Origin: Gonatopus flavifemur
Taxonomy: Eukaryota > Arthropoda > Insecta > Hymenoptera > Dryinidae
Length of the DNA: 64,000 nucleotides
Assembly: GCA_018340375.1 (NCBI GenBank)
Contig: JAFFJZ010000009.1
Location: 15,392,501 to 15,456,500 of the forward strand
Direction: 5' to 3'
Shown here: in pieces, positions 1 through 10,754 of the stretch
How positions within the stretch are numbered: position 1 is the stretch's first letter
Layout of the letters: every line of letters starts with the position of its first letter
Made by a program: the position numbers and the translations under genes
Notes under the pieces: generated by a model
What the model saw: only the letters and a program-made list of their open reading frames with translations
Told to the model about the DNA's origin: nothing
Databases searched by the model: none

Positions 1-249
1 ATACAAGACGTGACAAGGTATGATTTATGCACGTAAGAATCATACACGTATCGATTGTACACGAAAAATAAAACCCAAAAGGATTTACACTAATAATTTT
101 TGTTCTCAATACCTCATGTGTAACACATAAGCTTTGGTGCACGTAAAATTATTTGATAAGAAAATTGTACACTTAATATTTTCCATGCTTGAAAAAAAAG
201 TGATTCACAAAAATCGTATACATGTTATTATGCACGGACAAAAAATGTG

Positions 250-1361
250 ATTGAACCCACGGGAAGAAGAACTCGACGAGCGCTCGAACCGCGGTAAAAG
301 TATTGTCCAAGCGGTCACGTGAGGGACCAAAAAAAAGTCGGAATTTTGGAAAACTAAAAATACTGGGTGATAGGGCTTGAAAAATCAATACGAGTGTTCG
401 TTTACAATGTTTTTCTATGATCAATAGTTTTCGAGAAAAAAATTAAAAAGTACCTCTTTTTCTCGTACTAAAAATGAATGTTTTTTCATCTTAAACTCGT
501 TATAACGCGAGCAGTTTTCAACGTATCAAGATGAGTCTTGCAGATTCTGATTCGGAACACTTCCCCGAAGATGACGATCTCGACAAAATTTTCAAAAATT
601 GATGCAAAATTGATGAATTTTCAATTTGAAGTGAAAACTTTGCATTGAAAAAGTGTCGGGGGAAGTATGAGCTACGAAAAACTTCCAGCGACAAAGTTGT
701 TCGCTAGTGTGCGGACAAACTTTATGGAAAGTTTCAGATCAATTGGATTATTGGTTCGAAAGATACAGCGATTTATCCATCAGCTCGCAACGGAAATTTC
801 TCATGACTCTACGTCGTTTACCTGCTGAATATGAGGATCCGAATGAAAGGTTGCATTCACTCGATTTCTCAACGTAGATTCATGTTTTTTTGGTCGAAGC
901 ATCCAAATATCCAACTATTTTTGCAAAATTCGTTATACATTGTTTTTTTTTATAAACAATTTTTATCCAACGCATCATTGTTCAATCCTTATTCTGCAAG
1001 ATGAAAATTAAAGATTGACCATTTGTATGCTCTCCCGAACTCAATAGTTTCCGAAACTTATTTCACGATTACTTGGCCAAATCTTATCGGAATGCCATAA
1101 ACATTGATATCCAGATTCGATGTGTATTGCCGGAGCTTGTAAAATGATTCGAATGATGAAAACATTTCGTTTTTCAATAACATTTGATAACGAATTAGTG
1201 GCTCTCAGGCTCGTGTTTTCCGAGTTTCAACGACACAAAGTGTCGAGCGGAATTGAGAAAACTTCGAACAATAAAGTTATGCTTTTATGTTTGAAGAAGT
1301 TTTTCTGGAAATTTGAAATTAATCGAACAAAAAATATGGGGTTTATGATTTATGTAAAACG
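250..1361 (+). repeat. Left long terminal inverted repeat (~1.1 kb)
   Basis: Pairs with 4682-5793 in inverted orientation. Short reading frames inside, such as 1120-1476, recur in the other arm with differences and show no codon constraint, so the arm is treated as non-coding. Confidence 0.8.
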
Positions 1362-1620
1362 ATCTCGTCTTATGAACGGGTCCTGTATAACATCATATTC
1401 ATGTCTTGAAATATATTTCAGACAAGTTCAAAATGTCTCATGCAACGTGTTTGGATATCATTCACATCATATATGACACATACAAACCTCGTGATAAAAG
1501 TCTATTATTTGTACTTTTTCTTCAGTCATAAATGATTTGGAAATGCTAGTAAACTTTGAATTGTTTATAGACATGATTGTCGAATTGAATTCGGACAAAT
1601 TTAATTCGAATTCAATGTTA

Positions 1621-1727
1621 CCCTAACAGCACAACTGCTTCCCGTTACCTTTCGATGCCTTTCTGAAAGGTGTTACACGTTTCAGGAAGGTATCGAAAGG
1701 TAACTGGAAGCAGTTGTGTTGTGAGGG
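1621..1727. mobile_element. Hairpin MITE with TA target duplication
   Basis: Two ~48-bp arms pair across a short loop. The left arm starts CCCTAACAGCACAACTGC and the right arm ends in its imperfect complement. TA flanks both sides (1619-1620 and 1728-1729), as expected for a Tc1/mariner-mobilised MITE. Downstream, 1740-2000 holds short degenerate repeats of CAGCGAATT and TTCGTTAAT, and 2000-2230 shows no gene. Confidence 0.6.
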
Positions 1728-2230
1728 TACACGAAGAAGAAAGATTCGCTGGAATAGCAAGAAGAACAGCGAAATTCGCTCGTTATTATATGGACAGGAA
1801 GCAAGTTTACTGAAATAAACGCCAATGATATTTTCAACGAATCAAGCTTCGCAAGACCAGCGAAGGACTGATAATTATAACGAATCAATACGTGAAAACA
1901 GCGAATTAGTTCGTTAATCCAGCGCATTGGTTCGTTAATACAGCGAATTTCTATTCAATCCACTTAGCGAAGACGGATTCATTCAGATAGCGAAATCTTT
2001 TTTCTCCGTGTAATGAACCAAAATTGCCCCCCGTGGACACAATACACCGTAAAAAATTCATGTAAATAAACGATTCAAACTGCATACAATATATTTTGAA
2101 CCAAAAAAAGAAATTATATCATTAGAGTGAATAATTATTCTTTATTTTTAGGTTTTCTAATTGATATTTTCGAAAATAAGCTTTCTAAAAATTTTACACT
2201 TTTTGGACTCAAATATTTCAATAAAGTTTG

Positions 2231-4489
2231 TCAATCTTTCATCTTCTCTGCACTTATGCCAGTTGGAGCAGCTGGTGGTGATTTGCCTAATGCATGTAAA
2301 CTCACTGAAGATTTGATGATATGAATTTTTGGTTCTCCATTGTGACTTTGGAATATATTGATTTGACCGTTAGGAAAATATTGAATCCGTACTGCTTTGC
2401 TGATTTGCAGATTCTTAATATCTTTGACATTTCCCTGTAACAGAACCTCATGATCTCGGACTGGGCAATCTACTTCTCTGACAATCTTAAATGGTGGATT
2501 TCTTGCACTTTCTATGGGATCAATGTAGTCTTCATCCGTTTCAATAGTTTCAAGTTGTTTCTTTTTTTTGCCATATACTCAAAAATTCCGATCGCAAGAG
2601 CAGTATGAATGTCCACGAACTGGATACACATGTTCAAATTCAAGTTGCAATTCCTGAGCCAACGATGATAAGAAAGAGACGAGGAAACGGTTTTTATTCT
2701 GACCACCGCAACCATCCGAAAATAAATAAATTTTATTGTAATAATCAAGCTTCAATTCTTCCTTCATTGCATGTAAGATAAAATTGCACACAGTATTACC
2801 ACCTTTCTTAAAATTTCCTTCTCAAAAAAAGAACATGTAACTTCTGCCATGTTCACCGAAGACATGCACGTTGAAAACGTGTAGCCAAAGCAATCTCTTG
2901 TAGAACTGATCTGATACAGGAATTTTCGGCAAAGGTAAATTTTGACCGAAATCAAATTCAAGACATAACACATTTTCTTCTGCCAACATTTCCTTCTTCA
3001 ATATTTTGTACTCTTCTATACTTTTTTTATGCTGTTTGAACTCATCACCAGGATTGTTTTGCCGCTCTTGTTCAAAACACATGTTACAAACATCAGTGCG
3101 TGGTATTGAGAAAGGAAGATTCAAATGACGATTAAAATATTGAGAGTAGGTTGATAAATCAATCGAGGGATTTTCACAACCTGTTTTCGCTGTATAATAT
3201 TCCAAAAACAAAGCGTATATTTTTTTCAGTGTTAAATTAGGATGATCAAAATATTGTAAACTAGATGTTTGACCGGCTTGACGTTTATAATGCGACTCAG
3301 AGTGTGGGATTAACAAACAGTGTTGATGGATTATTTGTTTTACATCTTCGGTCAATCGCACTACGTGATTTCCATGTTTTCCCCGACTATCTTCGATAGT
3401 TTCATTATGTAATATCTTTTTCTGTATAGTTGTAAATCGCCCTTGTCCTATGTTCAATAAATTACATAAAAATGTTTGACAAGTCCTTATGTCACCGAAT
3501 TCAGCATGCAAAAAATAATTCCACAAAACAACTTTATTCTGCGCATTTCCTGTAACATTTGGCGCTCTCTTTTTCATTAATCCAGCGAGGAAAATATTTT
3601 GAGAATCATATTTGCCATAGTTCCAAAATGTGTCATCAAATTTTTGTTGCTGTTGAACAGGAATATTTTGGAAACACTGTTTTACGCAGGACGAATTTAC
3701 GGGTTTGAATTGCTTAGCTGCAATAGATTCCCCAGAAGTCGAAACATATTCTCGTCCCTGTAATACCAAATGATCGCGTTATACAATTCGATATTCCAAA
3801 CACTATCTAAGTTCTCAACATTGAATAATTATTTTTAAGTAATAATTTTGTATCGACTGTAACACACTATTTAAAAATTATTTCAGTAATGTATCAATTG
3901 TATTTCATTCTTCCATCTTCATTACATTTCAATATTGTTCCACAAGAATATATCAAAAATCTGTCAACTGAAATGTTACCTATTTGCAATGTCTCAGATA
4001 CATTACAAAAGAAACATTACAATGAAATATTTCATAAATGTTCTTGAAATATTTCAAAAATAATTCAGAAATCTTGTATTGCAATGTAAGATTAGCGGAC
4101 ATTGCAATATTTGTGGAAGGACTTTGAAATCTCAGTACGACATGCAGCAATATTACAAGAATATTCCAATATTTCAAACGTTAGATTCCTGCGGTCGTAA
4201 TGAAATCTTCGATGCTCTATGGGTTGGACGGCTGTTAGATACAGAAATATTTATACATCGATGACTGCGAAAATACAATGTATTATGTCTCAGTTATGCA
4301 TGGAAAATCAAGAAATTTGTTGACAGCACCATTCCATTGCACACTGTATTATGCTAAATATATATACGGAATATACAAACCTCATTTTCAGCCTTTTTAT
4401 CTTTGTTTATCCTTTTTATGTATCCAGTTGTTCGGATTTCTTGTACGTTTTCGACCAGTTTTTGAACTGTTTTTATCAGACATTATCAT
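2231..4489 (-). pseudogene. DUF7869-like transposon protein, two exons, broken
   Basis: The main exon runs 3757 to 2231 in one reading frame of about 508 codons, interrupted by TGA at 2822-2824 and TGA at 2579-2581. The first replaces what is probably a tryptophan after SYMFF. The frame stays good beyond both stops and ends in TGA at 2231-2233. A motif SDGCGGQNKN (about residue 352) and a later GHSYCSCDRNF match the conserved signatures I remember for DUF7869-type proteins of insects and cnidarians. A likely first exon lies at 4489-4381, with Met codons at 4489 and 4483, a Lys/Arg-rich stretch, one apparent frameshift and a donor GTTTGT. Its intron (4380-3758) ends in TATTACAG. This is the only gene between the long inverted repeats, so it is the candidate transposase or accessory protein. 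The family name is from memory. Confidence 0.55.
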
Positions 4490-4681
4490 TACACTAACCC
4501 GGAGAATAAATTCAATAATAAAATTGTTCAAAATGTGGAATTATGCACTTTTTCTAACATCGGAGGGAGCAATGTTTTCTATTCTTACGGTTGCAATTAC
4601 TATATAGGCATTTGTTTTTATTTGATGTTTTGTGTCTTCATTCGTCAACACCGGAGTCCTGTGTGCTCGGCGGCTCCGCTT

Positions 4682-5793
4682 GTTTTACGTGAATCATAAA
4701 CCCCATATTTTTTGTTCGATTAATTTCAAATTTCCAGAAAAACTTCCTCAAACATAAGAGCATAACTTTATTGTTCGAAGTTTTCTTAATTTTGCTCGAC
4801 ACTTTGTGTCGTTGAAACTCGGAAAACACGAGCCTGAGAGCCACTAATTCGTTATCAAATGTTATTGAAAAACGAAATGTTTTCATCATTCGAATCATTT
4901 CACAAGCTTCGGCAATACACATCGAATCTGGATATCAATGTTTATATCATTCCGATAAGATTTGGCCAAGTAATCGTGAAATGAGTTTCGGAAACTATTG
5001 AGTTCGGGAGAGCACACAAATGGTCAATCTTTAATTTTCATCTTGCAGAATAAGGATTGAACAATGATGCGTTGAATAAAAATTGTTCATAAAAAAAAAC
5101 AATGTATAACGAATTTTGCAAAAATAGTTGGATATTTGGATGCTTCGACCAAAGAAACATGAATCTACGTTGAGGAATCGAGTGAATGCAACCTTTCATT
5201 CGGATCCTCATATTCAGCAGGTAAACGACGTAGAGTCATGAGAAATTTCCGTTGCGAGCTGATGCATAAATCGCTGTATCTTTCGAACCAATAGTCCAAT
5301 TGATCTGAAACTTTCCATAAAGTTTGTCCGCACACTAGCGAACAACTTTGTCGCTGGAAGTTTTTCGTAGCTCATACTTCCCCCGACACTTTTTCAATGC
5401 AAAGTTTTCACTTCAAATTGAAAATTCATCAATTTTGCATCAATTTTTGAAAATTTTGTCGAGATCGTCATCTTTGGGGGAGTGTTCCGAATCAGAATCT
5501 GCAAGACTCATCTTGATACGTTGAAAACTGCTCGAGTTATTACGAGTTTAAGATGAAAAAACATTCATTTTTAGTACGAGAAAAAGAGGTACTTTTTAAT
5601 TTTTTTCTCGAAAACTATTGATCATAGAAAAACATTGTGAACAAACACTCGTATTGATCCTTCAAGCCCTATCACCCAGTATTTTTAGTTTTCCAAAATT
5701 CCGACTTTTTTTTTGGTCCCCCACGTGACCGCTTGGACAATACTTTTGCCGCGGTTCGAACGCTCGTCGAGTTCTTCATCCCGTGGGTTCAAT
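4682..5793 (-). repeat. Right long terminal inverted repeat (~1.1 kb)
   Basis: Reverse complement of 250-1361. The inner edge is at about 4682, where the match ends near GTAAAAC. The outer edge is GGGTTCAAT at 5785-5793. Confidence 0.8.
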
Positions 5794-5905
5794 TAATCAG
5801 TGTATAATGGTTGTACACCTAATGGAATTCATATAAGAAATTTTTTCTGTTTCATTGAATAATTGATATGAATGAGATTAGGAGTACAATAATATACACT
5901 GATTA
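5794..5905. repeat. 112-bp hairpin repeat
   Basis: Arms begin TAATCAGTGTATA and end TATACACTGATTA, with imperfect pairing through ATTCATAT toward the centre. It lies directly against the right end of the long-TIR element and may be the centre of the outer palindromic element. The adjoining 5906-5986 is outer-element sequence. Confidence 0.55.
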
Positions 5906-5988
5906 ATTTTATTTTCTGATCGTGCATAAACAATATGTGTACAATTTTTGTTGATTACATTCTTAAAGCTTGTAAAATATTTCGTGTA

Positions 5989-6231
5989 GGGGAGAGTGCC
6001 CTTGGTTGCAACACTTTTTGTTTTCCGTTGATATCAATAACAAATATTCAAATGTAATTGACTTTATCGACTTTCACGTAAAGGTTGATAGCCAACTATA
6101 ACTCCCAAACGATTGAATTCAAATACAGAAGTGGATTGTGTATCAAAGAATGATTTTTCTGAAACTTTGAAACTGTTGCATTCAAGGGCATGTGGTCCTT
6201 GGATGCAACACACCGGTCCTTGGTTGCAACA
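5989..6231. promoter_or_regulatory. Left terminal and subterminal transposase-binding repeats (inferred)
   Basis: The box CTTGG(A/T)TGCAACA occurs in the terminal repeat near 6001 and twice more near 6197 and 6218. The same box in opposite orientation recurs at the right end, which suggests repeated binding sites for the element's own HTH domains. Confidence 0.45.
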
Positions 6232-6799
6232 ACTCATTGCGATCATGTTTTCTCGAATAAGAATCAAAATTACGTTACAAAATGTGTATGAAATGAACAC
6301 AGGATCTTAAAAATGTGTGAGAGAAGGGAGATGAATGAATAAATTTATGAATTAAAAAAATTTAATGATATATATGGAACCACTGCTCAATTTTATGAAA
6401 ATCATATTGGATAAATGCATTGAACATGTCTATATTATCGGCTTTGTAGAGGGTTTCATAAATAAAACGGTATTGCTTGAGATGATTTATATTTGTTGCA
6501 AAATAAGTTGAACGATAAAATTTATTAAACTTTACGAACATTAGGAAACTCAGAACATCTAAAAAATTAGAACATTTATTTTCATCGTTTTACTTCCTGC
6601 ATTCTCCTTAACATTTTCTTCTTTATTTGTTTAACGGTTGACTTATATGTATTGCACAACAATTTCCACAATAAAATTTATAAAGCTCAGAACATTTTTT
6701 TCTTCCACGTTTTACTTCCTATCTCTTCAACGTTTTCTTCCTTTTTTTGTTCAACGGTTGATTCTCGTCCACCTCTCCATTGCACTTTCGGTCATTTTT

Positions 6800-8591
6800 T
6801 TATTTCTTTTTTTTCACGGCAGTTTCTTCTTCGTTCATTTCTTTCTTTCGTCTTCTCTTTTGTGTTTTGTCCATTTTCTCTTCCTTTTCACGTTCCTTTT
6901 GCAATAATCTTTGTTTCTCTTCAACATCAGTTAAAATTATGCTGCGTCCTTTTGGTCTGCCTTGTTTCCCTTTCTTTCTCGGCTCCGCTTTAGGAAAACC
7001 TCGGAACGATTCGGGAGACACAAAAGTATTCGCTTTCTCGCTTTCTTCAACGGTAACGTCTCGAAGAATCCTTTCAGTGCTCGACTTAGCTCTACAAGTA
7101 TTACTGATACTTTGAGCTTCAATTTGATCGAGTGCGACTATTTCGCAGCTTTGATTGTTATTTTCTGTTGAGAAAGGTCTGTCGGAAACATCCGCAGGGG
7201 CATAATCAGTTTCTGAGAAAATCTGTGGGTTGAATGGTGCGATCCCGCTGGCCTTAAATCCAGAGATAATGTTTATCGGAGTGAAGGAATTCAAACAGGC
7301 CCGACCCACAAGTTCAGCGACGTTGTAGATCGTGATAGTTTTTCCTGGATTATTTCTCATCCAATGATCGCAAGCCAGATTGTAGTTATGCTTGAACGGC
7401 CCGAAAACAGCAACGTCTAGAGGCTGCAGTTTTTGACTGCAGTGTGGGGGCAGGGTCAATATAACAACACCTGCTTTTTCGGCTTTGTTGATAACTTCGA
7501 CCGATACGTGGCTGTCATGATTATCAAGAATTAAGAGAGAAGGGTTCTCTTTGCTGCTGTTAGAATACTTTATGAAATGATCCATGACTTGTAAAAAGAG
7601 TTCTCCATTCATCCAACCACTCGGATTGGCGAGTCCAAGAGTCCCAATAGGCGCACCATGCAACATGGGATCTTTGAAAAATTTTCGTGGGAAAATCATG
7701 CATGGTGGAATCGTAGTCCCAGAAGCAGATATGATGGCACACGTAGTGACGAGCTCACCTCGTTCTCTCCTTGTTGAGGAATAAACTTGCTTATTACCCT
7801 TTGCTGCGATAATTTTCCCAGGAACTTGCACTGTCGTCGTAGCTGTGAATAAATGAACAATCAGTCTATGTTTCAGATCTTGAAAAACAAAAATAAATTT
7901 CAGAATTTTTTACCCGTCTCATCAAGGTTGTACTGTCTCGAGGGATCGCAAAGTTTTGGATTTTTCTTCAGAACCTTTTCCAAATTTCCAAAGGAAATCG
8001 AGACGTTGTTTTTATTGAAAGATGTCAGTCTTGAGAGACTACAAGCTTCAGGCTTACGGATGCTCAAATCGGAATTACGTTTCAAAAATCCACGAAACCA
8101 TTTTATACCAGCTTGTTTGTCTCTGTCCCAGGTTTTTGGATAATCCAAATTATTGATTTTTGCAGTTTGGTATGCAAGTTCTTTGGCTCGAGCTGGAGTT
8201 AATCCATACGCCATAGAACTACATTTCTGAAAGAATAAGCGTATGGAATACGATTTAATATTCAAAATGACTCAAGGGAACAAATTATTGTTGGTATGAA
8301 TGTGTGTACCTTCAAATAATCACTCATAATTTTTTCTTGCTCCTCAGAAAAAATTTTTCGGTTTCCATACTGCGATTTCGGAAAATTCTCCGGGATTTTC
8401 CTGTTCGCAGTCGTATTGAAATCTGCACGTTTTAATTTGGAAATACGCCTAGATAAGGTTGAATAATTCACACCCACGCTTTTGGCAGCGTTACGCAATG
8501 ACAACTTATTATTTATCACGGAATCGATCGCTATCTCCATAGACTTTCTGTCAAAATTTCCTTTCTTGCGAATGGACTTTGTAGCCTCCAT
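6800..8591 (-). CDS. Pogo/Tigger-like DDE transposase, 3 exons, 545 aa
   Basis: It catalyses cut-and-paste movement of the surrounding element in the nucleus. Exons are 8591-8310, 8226-7914 and 7842-6800. The introns of 83 and 71 bp have GT-AG ends, and the joined length of 1,638 nt keeps one frame. An N-terminal psq-like helix-turn-helix spans residues ~15-47 and a CENPB-like helix-turn-helix ~75-145. The catalytic aspartates are D196 (LDET), D305 (LILDNHDSH) and D341 (LQPLDVAVFG), giving DD35D spacing. The C-terminus (~490-545) is rich in Lys and Glu, like a nuclear-localisation tail. The start is the ATG at 8591, the first Met ahead of the first helix. All family landmarks are present and there is no stop or frameshift, so it may be functional. 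A jerky/Tigger assignment within the pogo group is likely but not tested. Confidence 0.85.
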
Positions 8592-8954
8592 CTAAAATGT
8601 AAAAACATATCTCCAAAATATCGAATACGCACAGCCAGTAATTTGGAACTAAGAATCACTTTTTGAAACTGACAATGAAGACTCGATTCTTTAATTGAAA
8701 TGTAGCTTTCGTTGAAAGAATTGTTGATAGGTTATGAATCGTAACGAAACGAAATGAACCAGAATTAAACGAAGTGGCTTTATGAAATTGTGCAAAAACG
8801 TCATTTGATGATGATTGATAACTTACCTCTGTGTTATTTTGATTCAATAATCACTCCTCAACGTTAAAAACTGTTTGTTTACATATCGTGGATGTGATTT
8901 GACAACTACGTGATTTTCTGTTGTTGAGATCGCGTAGCGCCGGCACATGCGCCA

Positions 8955-9361
8955 AGTGTTGCATCCAAGGCACACGCAACTGTTGCATCCAAGGAATTTC
9001 ACACGGTGTTCGAAAATGTTTTTTTACGCATTTTCAATATTAGTGTTTTCCAAAAACGTAAAAGCATATCTATTCGTCATGAAATTCTCTACAAGTGCGT
9101 ATTTTTTATTTTCAAAAAGTATTCCAATAAAGTAACAGAATTTCACTGGAAAGAGATCGATAAATTTCACTTTTGATACCTCAAAAGTCATTTTTGTTGA
9201 TATCTCCTAGTAAACTAACAAATATGGATTGTTGTTGTAGCCATATATGGGTTATGATGAAAGAAAGCTTCCATAATTTTTGCATATTTTTAGTCTTCAA
9301 TTTGTAGTCAGAATCCCCACTGTTGCAACCAAGGACTGTTGCAACCAAGGGCACTCTCCCC
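8955..9361. promoter_or_regulatory. Right terminal and subterminal transposase-binding repeats (inferred)
   Basis: TGTTGCA(A/T)CCAAGG occurs near 8959, 8982, 9321 and 9337, the last forming part of the terminal inverted repeat. Together with the left end this gives seven boxes. The copies nearest the gene also sit upstream of the transposase start at 8591, so they could help autoregulation. Confidence 0.45.
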
Positions 9362-9526
9362 TACAATTTCTATGTCAATCAATTAAACGTGCACAAATAA
9401 TCATCGCATAAAATATTATGTGTTAGACAAAACTTATTGGTGTAATTACTTCTGGGTTTCATTTTTCGTGTACAATTAATACGTGTATGATTCTTACGTG
9501 CATAAATCATACCCTGTCCAAGACGT

Positions 9527-10194
9527 CAAATGGACGTGAATAGAAACAAGTCTACAACCTGTAGTCTTTTCATCGCATTTTATTAAAACATAATCTGTTA
9601 TGTGGACACATCCAAATCCTAACCTCAAAATATATGATTTGCACAAACATATTGTTGGAGAAAGATCAATAACCATAATCAATGACGGTCAGGTTTAATT
9701 GATTCAATATAAATTCAATCGTCACTTTTAAAATAACTGAAAATATTTAAAAATCACATATATTGTATTAAATAATCACGTTTGGACACGACTGAAGGAA
9801 TCGTATTTCCTTTGAGGTGAAGTCTGCTAGGACAGTTCATTTTTCTTATATTTCAGAGAAGCCGAAATGAATTCGTAATCGCATAAAATTATGGTTTCCA
9901 TTTTGAATTCATTTGAGTAGACTGAGCATACAATTTGAATTTCTACAAATAGTTATCCGTAGTCGCATAAACGGTGATCTTCCGGAACACTATTCCTTCT
10001 GAGTTCATGAAGAAATCTTTTGAAACTCTATGTATTCAATTAGAAAACAAAGGAAATTCACAGATATGAATTCTGTAAGTAGTCATTCATGTGAATTCTC
10101 TGCGAATTCTGAAGGGACTGTGGTGCTGTCTGGGTTCGATCTTCGAATGTTGTATTGTATACTGATGGATGGTGCGTTGAGAACAGTTATTATC
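9527..10194. other. No gene seen
   Basis: AT-rich sequence between the nested element stack and the satellite-like repeat. Reading frames here are short and resemble nothing I recognise. Confidence 0.5.
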
Positions 10195-10754
10195 GGGTCA
10201 TTATTGAACATGAAAGATGTGGACAACATCGGTTTTTTCCATCACACGAGTGCGGGATGATGGGAAATCAACTTTAATGCTGAAGAGACCGTGGGAAGAC
10301 CGTGAAAAGATCTTCGCGAATAATCACATCTTCAATCCATTTTTTCAACTTTTTCGTTTATATCAGCGAAGTATTTCGATTCACGGGTCATCATTGACCA
10401 TGAAAGATGTGGAAAACATCGGGTTTTTTCATCATACAAGTGCGGAATGATGAAAAATCGACTTTGATGCTGAAAAGACCGTGAAAAGACCGTGAGAAGA
10501 CCGTGAAAAGATCTTCGCGAATAATCACACTTTCAAATGATTTTTCCAACTTTTTTCATTATATTAGCAGAATATTTCCATTCATGGGTCATTGTTCAAC
10601 ATAGAAGATGTGGACAACATCGGTTTTCTCCATCATACGAGTGCGGAATGATGGAAAATCGATTTTAATGCTGGAAGGACCGTGAAAAGACCGTGAAAAG
10701 ATCTTCGCGAATAATCACGCTTTCAATCCATTTTTTCAACTTTTTCGTTTATAT
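10195..10754 (+). repeat. ~195-bp satellite-like tandem repeat, about three copies
   Basis: Units restart at about 10196, 10386 and 10586 with GGGTCATNATTGANCATG. Each contains CGAGTGCGGAATGATG-like and GACCGTGAAAAGA-like segments, the latter being short internal repeats. The recurring peptide IGFFHHTSA seen in translation is a by-product of the repeat, not a gene. The array is cut at 10754 by an inserted element and resumes at 12372. Confidence 0.75.

Larger units (their letters stand above)
250..5793 (-). mobile_element. DNA element with ~1.1-kb terminal inverted repeats carrying a DUF7869-like gene
   Basis: The segment 250-1361 reappears as its reverse complement at 4682-5793 with only scattered differences. 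Both ends begin ATTGAACCCACGGGA. The 3.3 kb between the arms holds one broken gene on the minus strand, described separately. No clear target duplication is visible: the left flank ends ATGTG and the right flank starts TAATC. It lies inside the outer element, beside a hairpin at 5794-5905. Long-arm elements of this kind move by a transposase, and the internal gene is the only candidate. The superfamily is not recognised with certainty. Confidence 0.6.
5989..9361 (-). mobile_element. Pogo/Tigger-like DNA transposon, apparently complete
   Basis: The element starts GGGGAGAGTGCCCTTGG and ends in the exact complement, giving ~24-bp inverted repeats. TA flanks it at 5987-5988 and 9362-9363, the target duplication of the Tc1/mariner-pogo group. 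It is 3,373 bp and holds one three-exon transposase gene on the minus strand with no nonsense codon. Repeated CTTGG(A/T)TGCAACA boxes lie near both ends. It sits inside the outer hAT-like element, so it is the younger insertion. An open gene together with perfect ends makes recent activity plausible. Confidence 0.85.
12..9518. mobile_element. Outer palindromic hAT-like non-autonomous element, split by nested insertions
   Basis: The window edge at 12 to about 247 is the diverged reverse complement of 5908-5986 plus 9362-9518. Both ends read GACA(A/G)GGTATGATTTATG inward. The 8-bp direct repeat CAAGACGT sits at 4-11 and again at 9519-9526, which fits a target duplication of the length made by hAT elements. 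If the two insertions inside it are removed, only about 0.6 kb of mostly palindromic, non-coding sequence remains, so it is non-autonomous. The superfamily is inferred from target-site length alone. Confidence 0.55.

Noticed and set aside
1120..1476. 118-aa open frame in the long inverted repeat, with a partner at 4638-4922
   Set aside because: Both lie in the terminal arms, carry unrelated stops and have no domain; the similarity comes from the arms being inverted copies.
2822..2824. UGA recoding (Trp or Sec) in this genome
   Set aside because: The intact 545-, 835- and 530-aa genes use TGG for Trp and end normally; ordinary nonsense mutation in dead elements is simpler.
10030..10450. Frames sharing the peptide IGFFHHTSA (also 12198-12458)
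   Set aside because: They are translations of the ~195-bp satellite unit; the frame is not maintained between units.
10195..10754. CRISPR-like array
   Set aside because: The units are ~195 bp, contiguous without unique spacers, and the window is eukaryotic.
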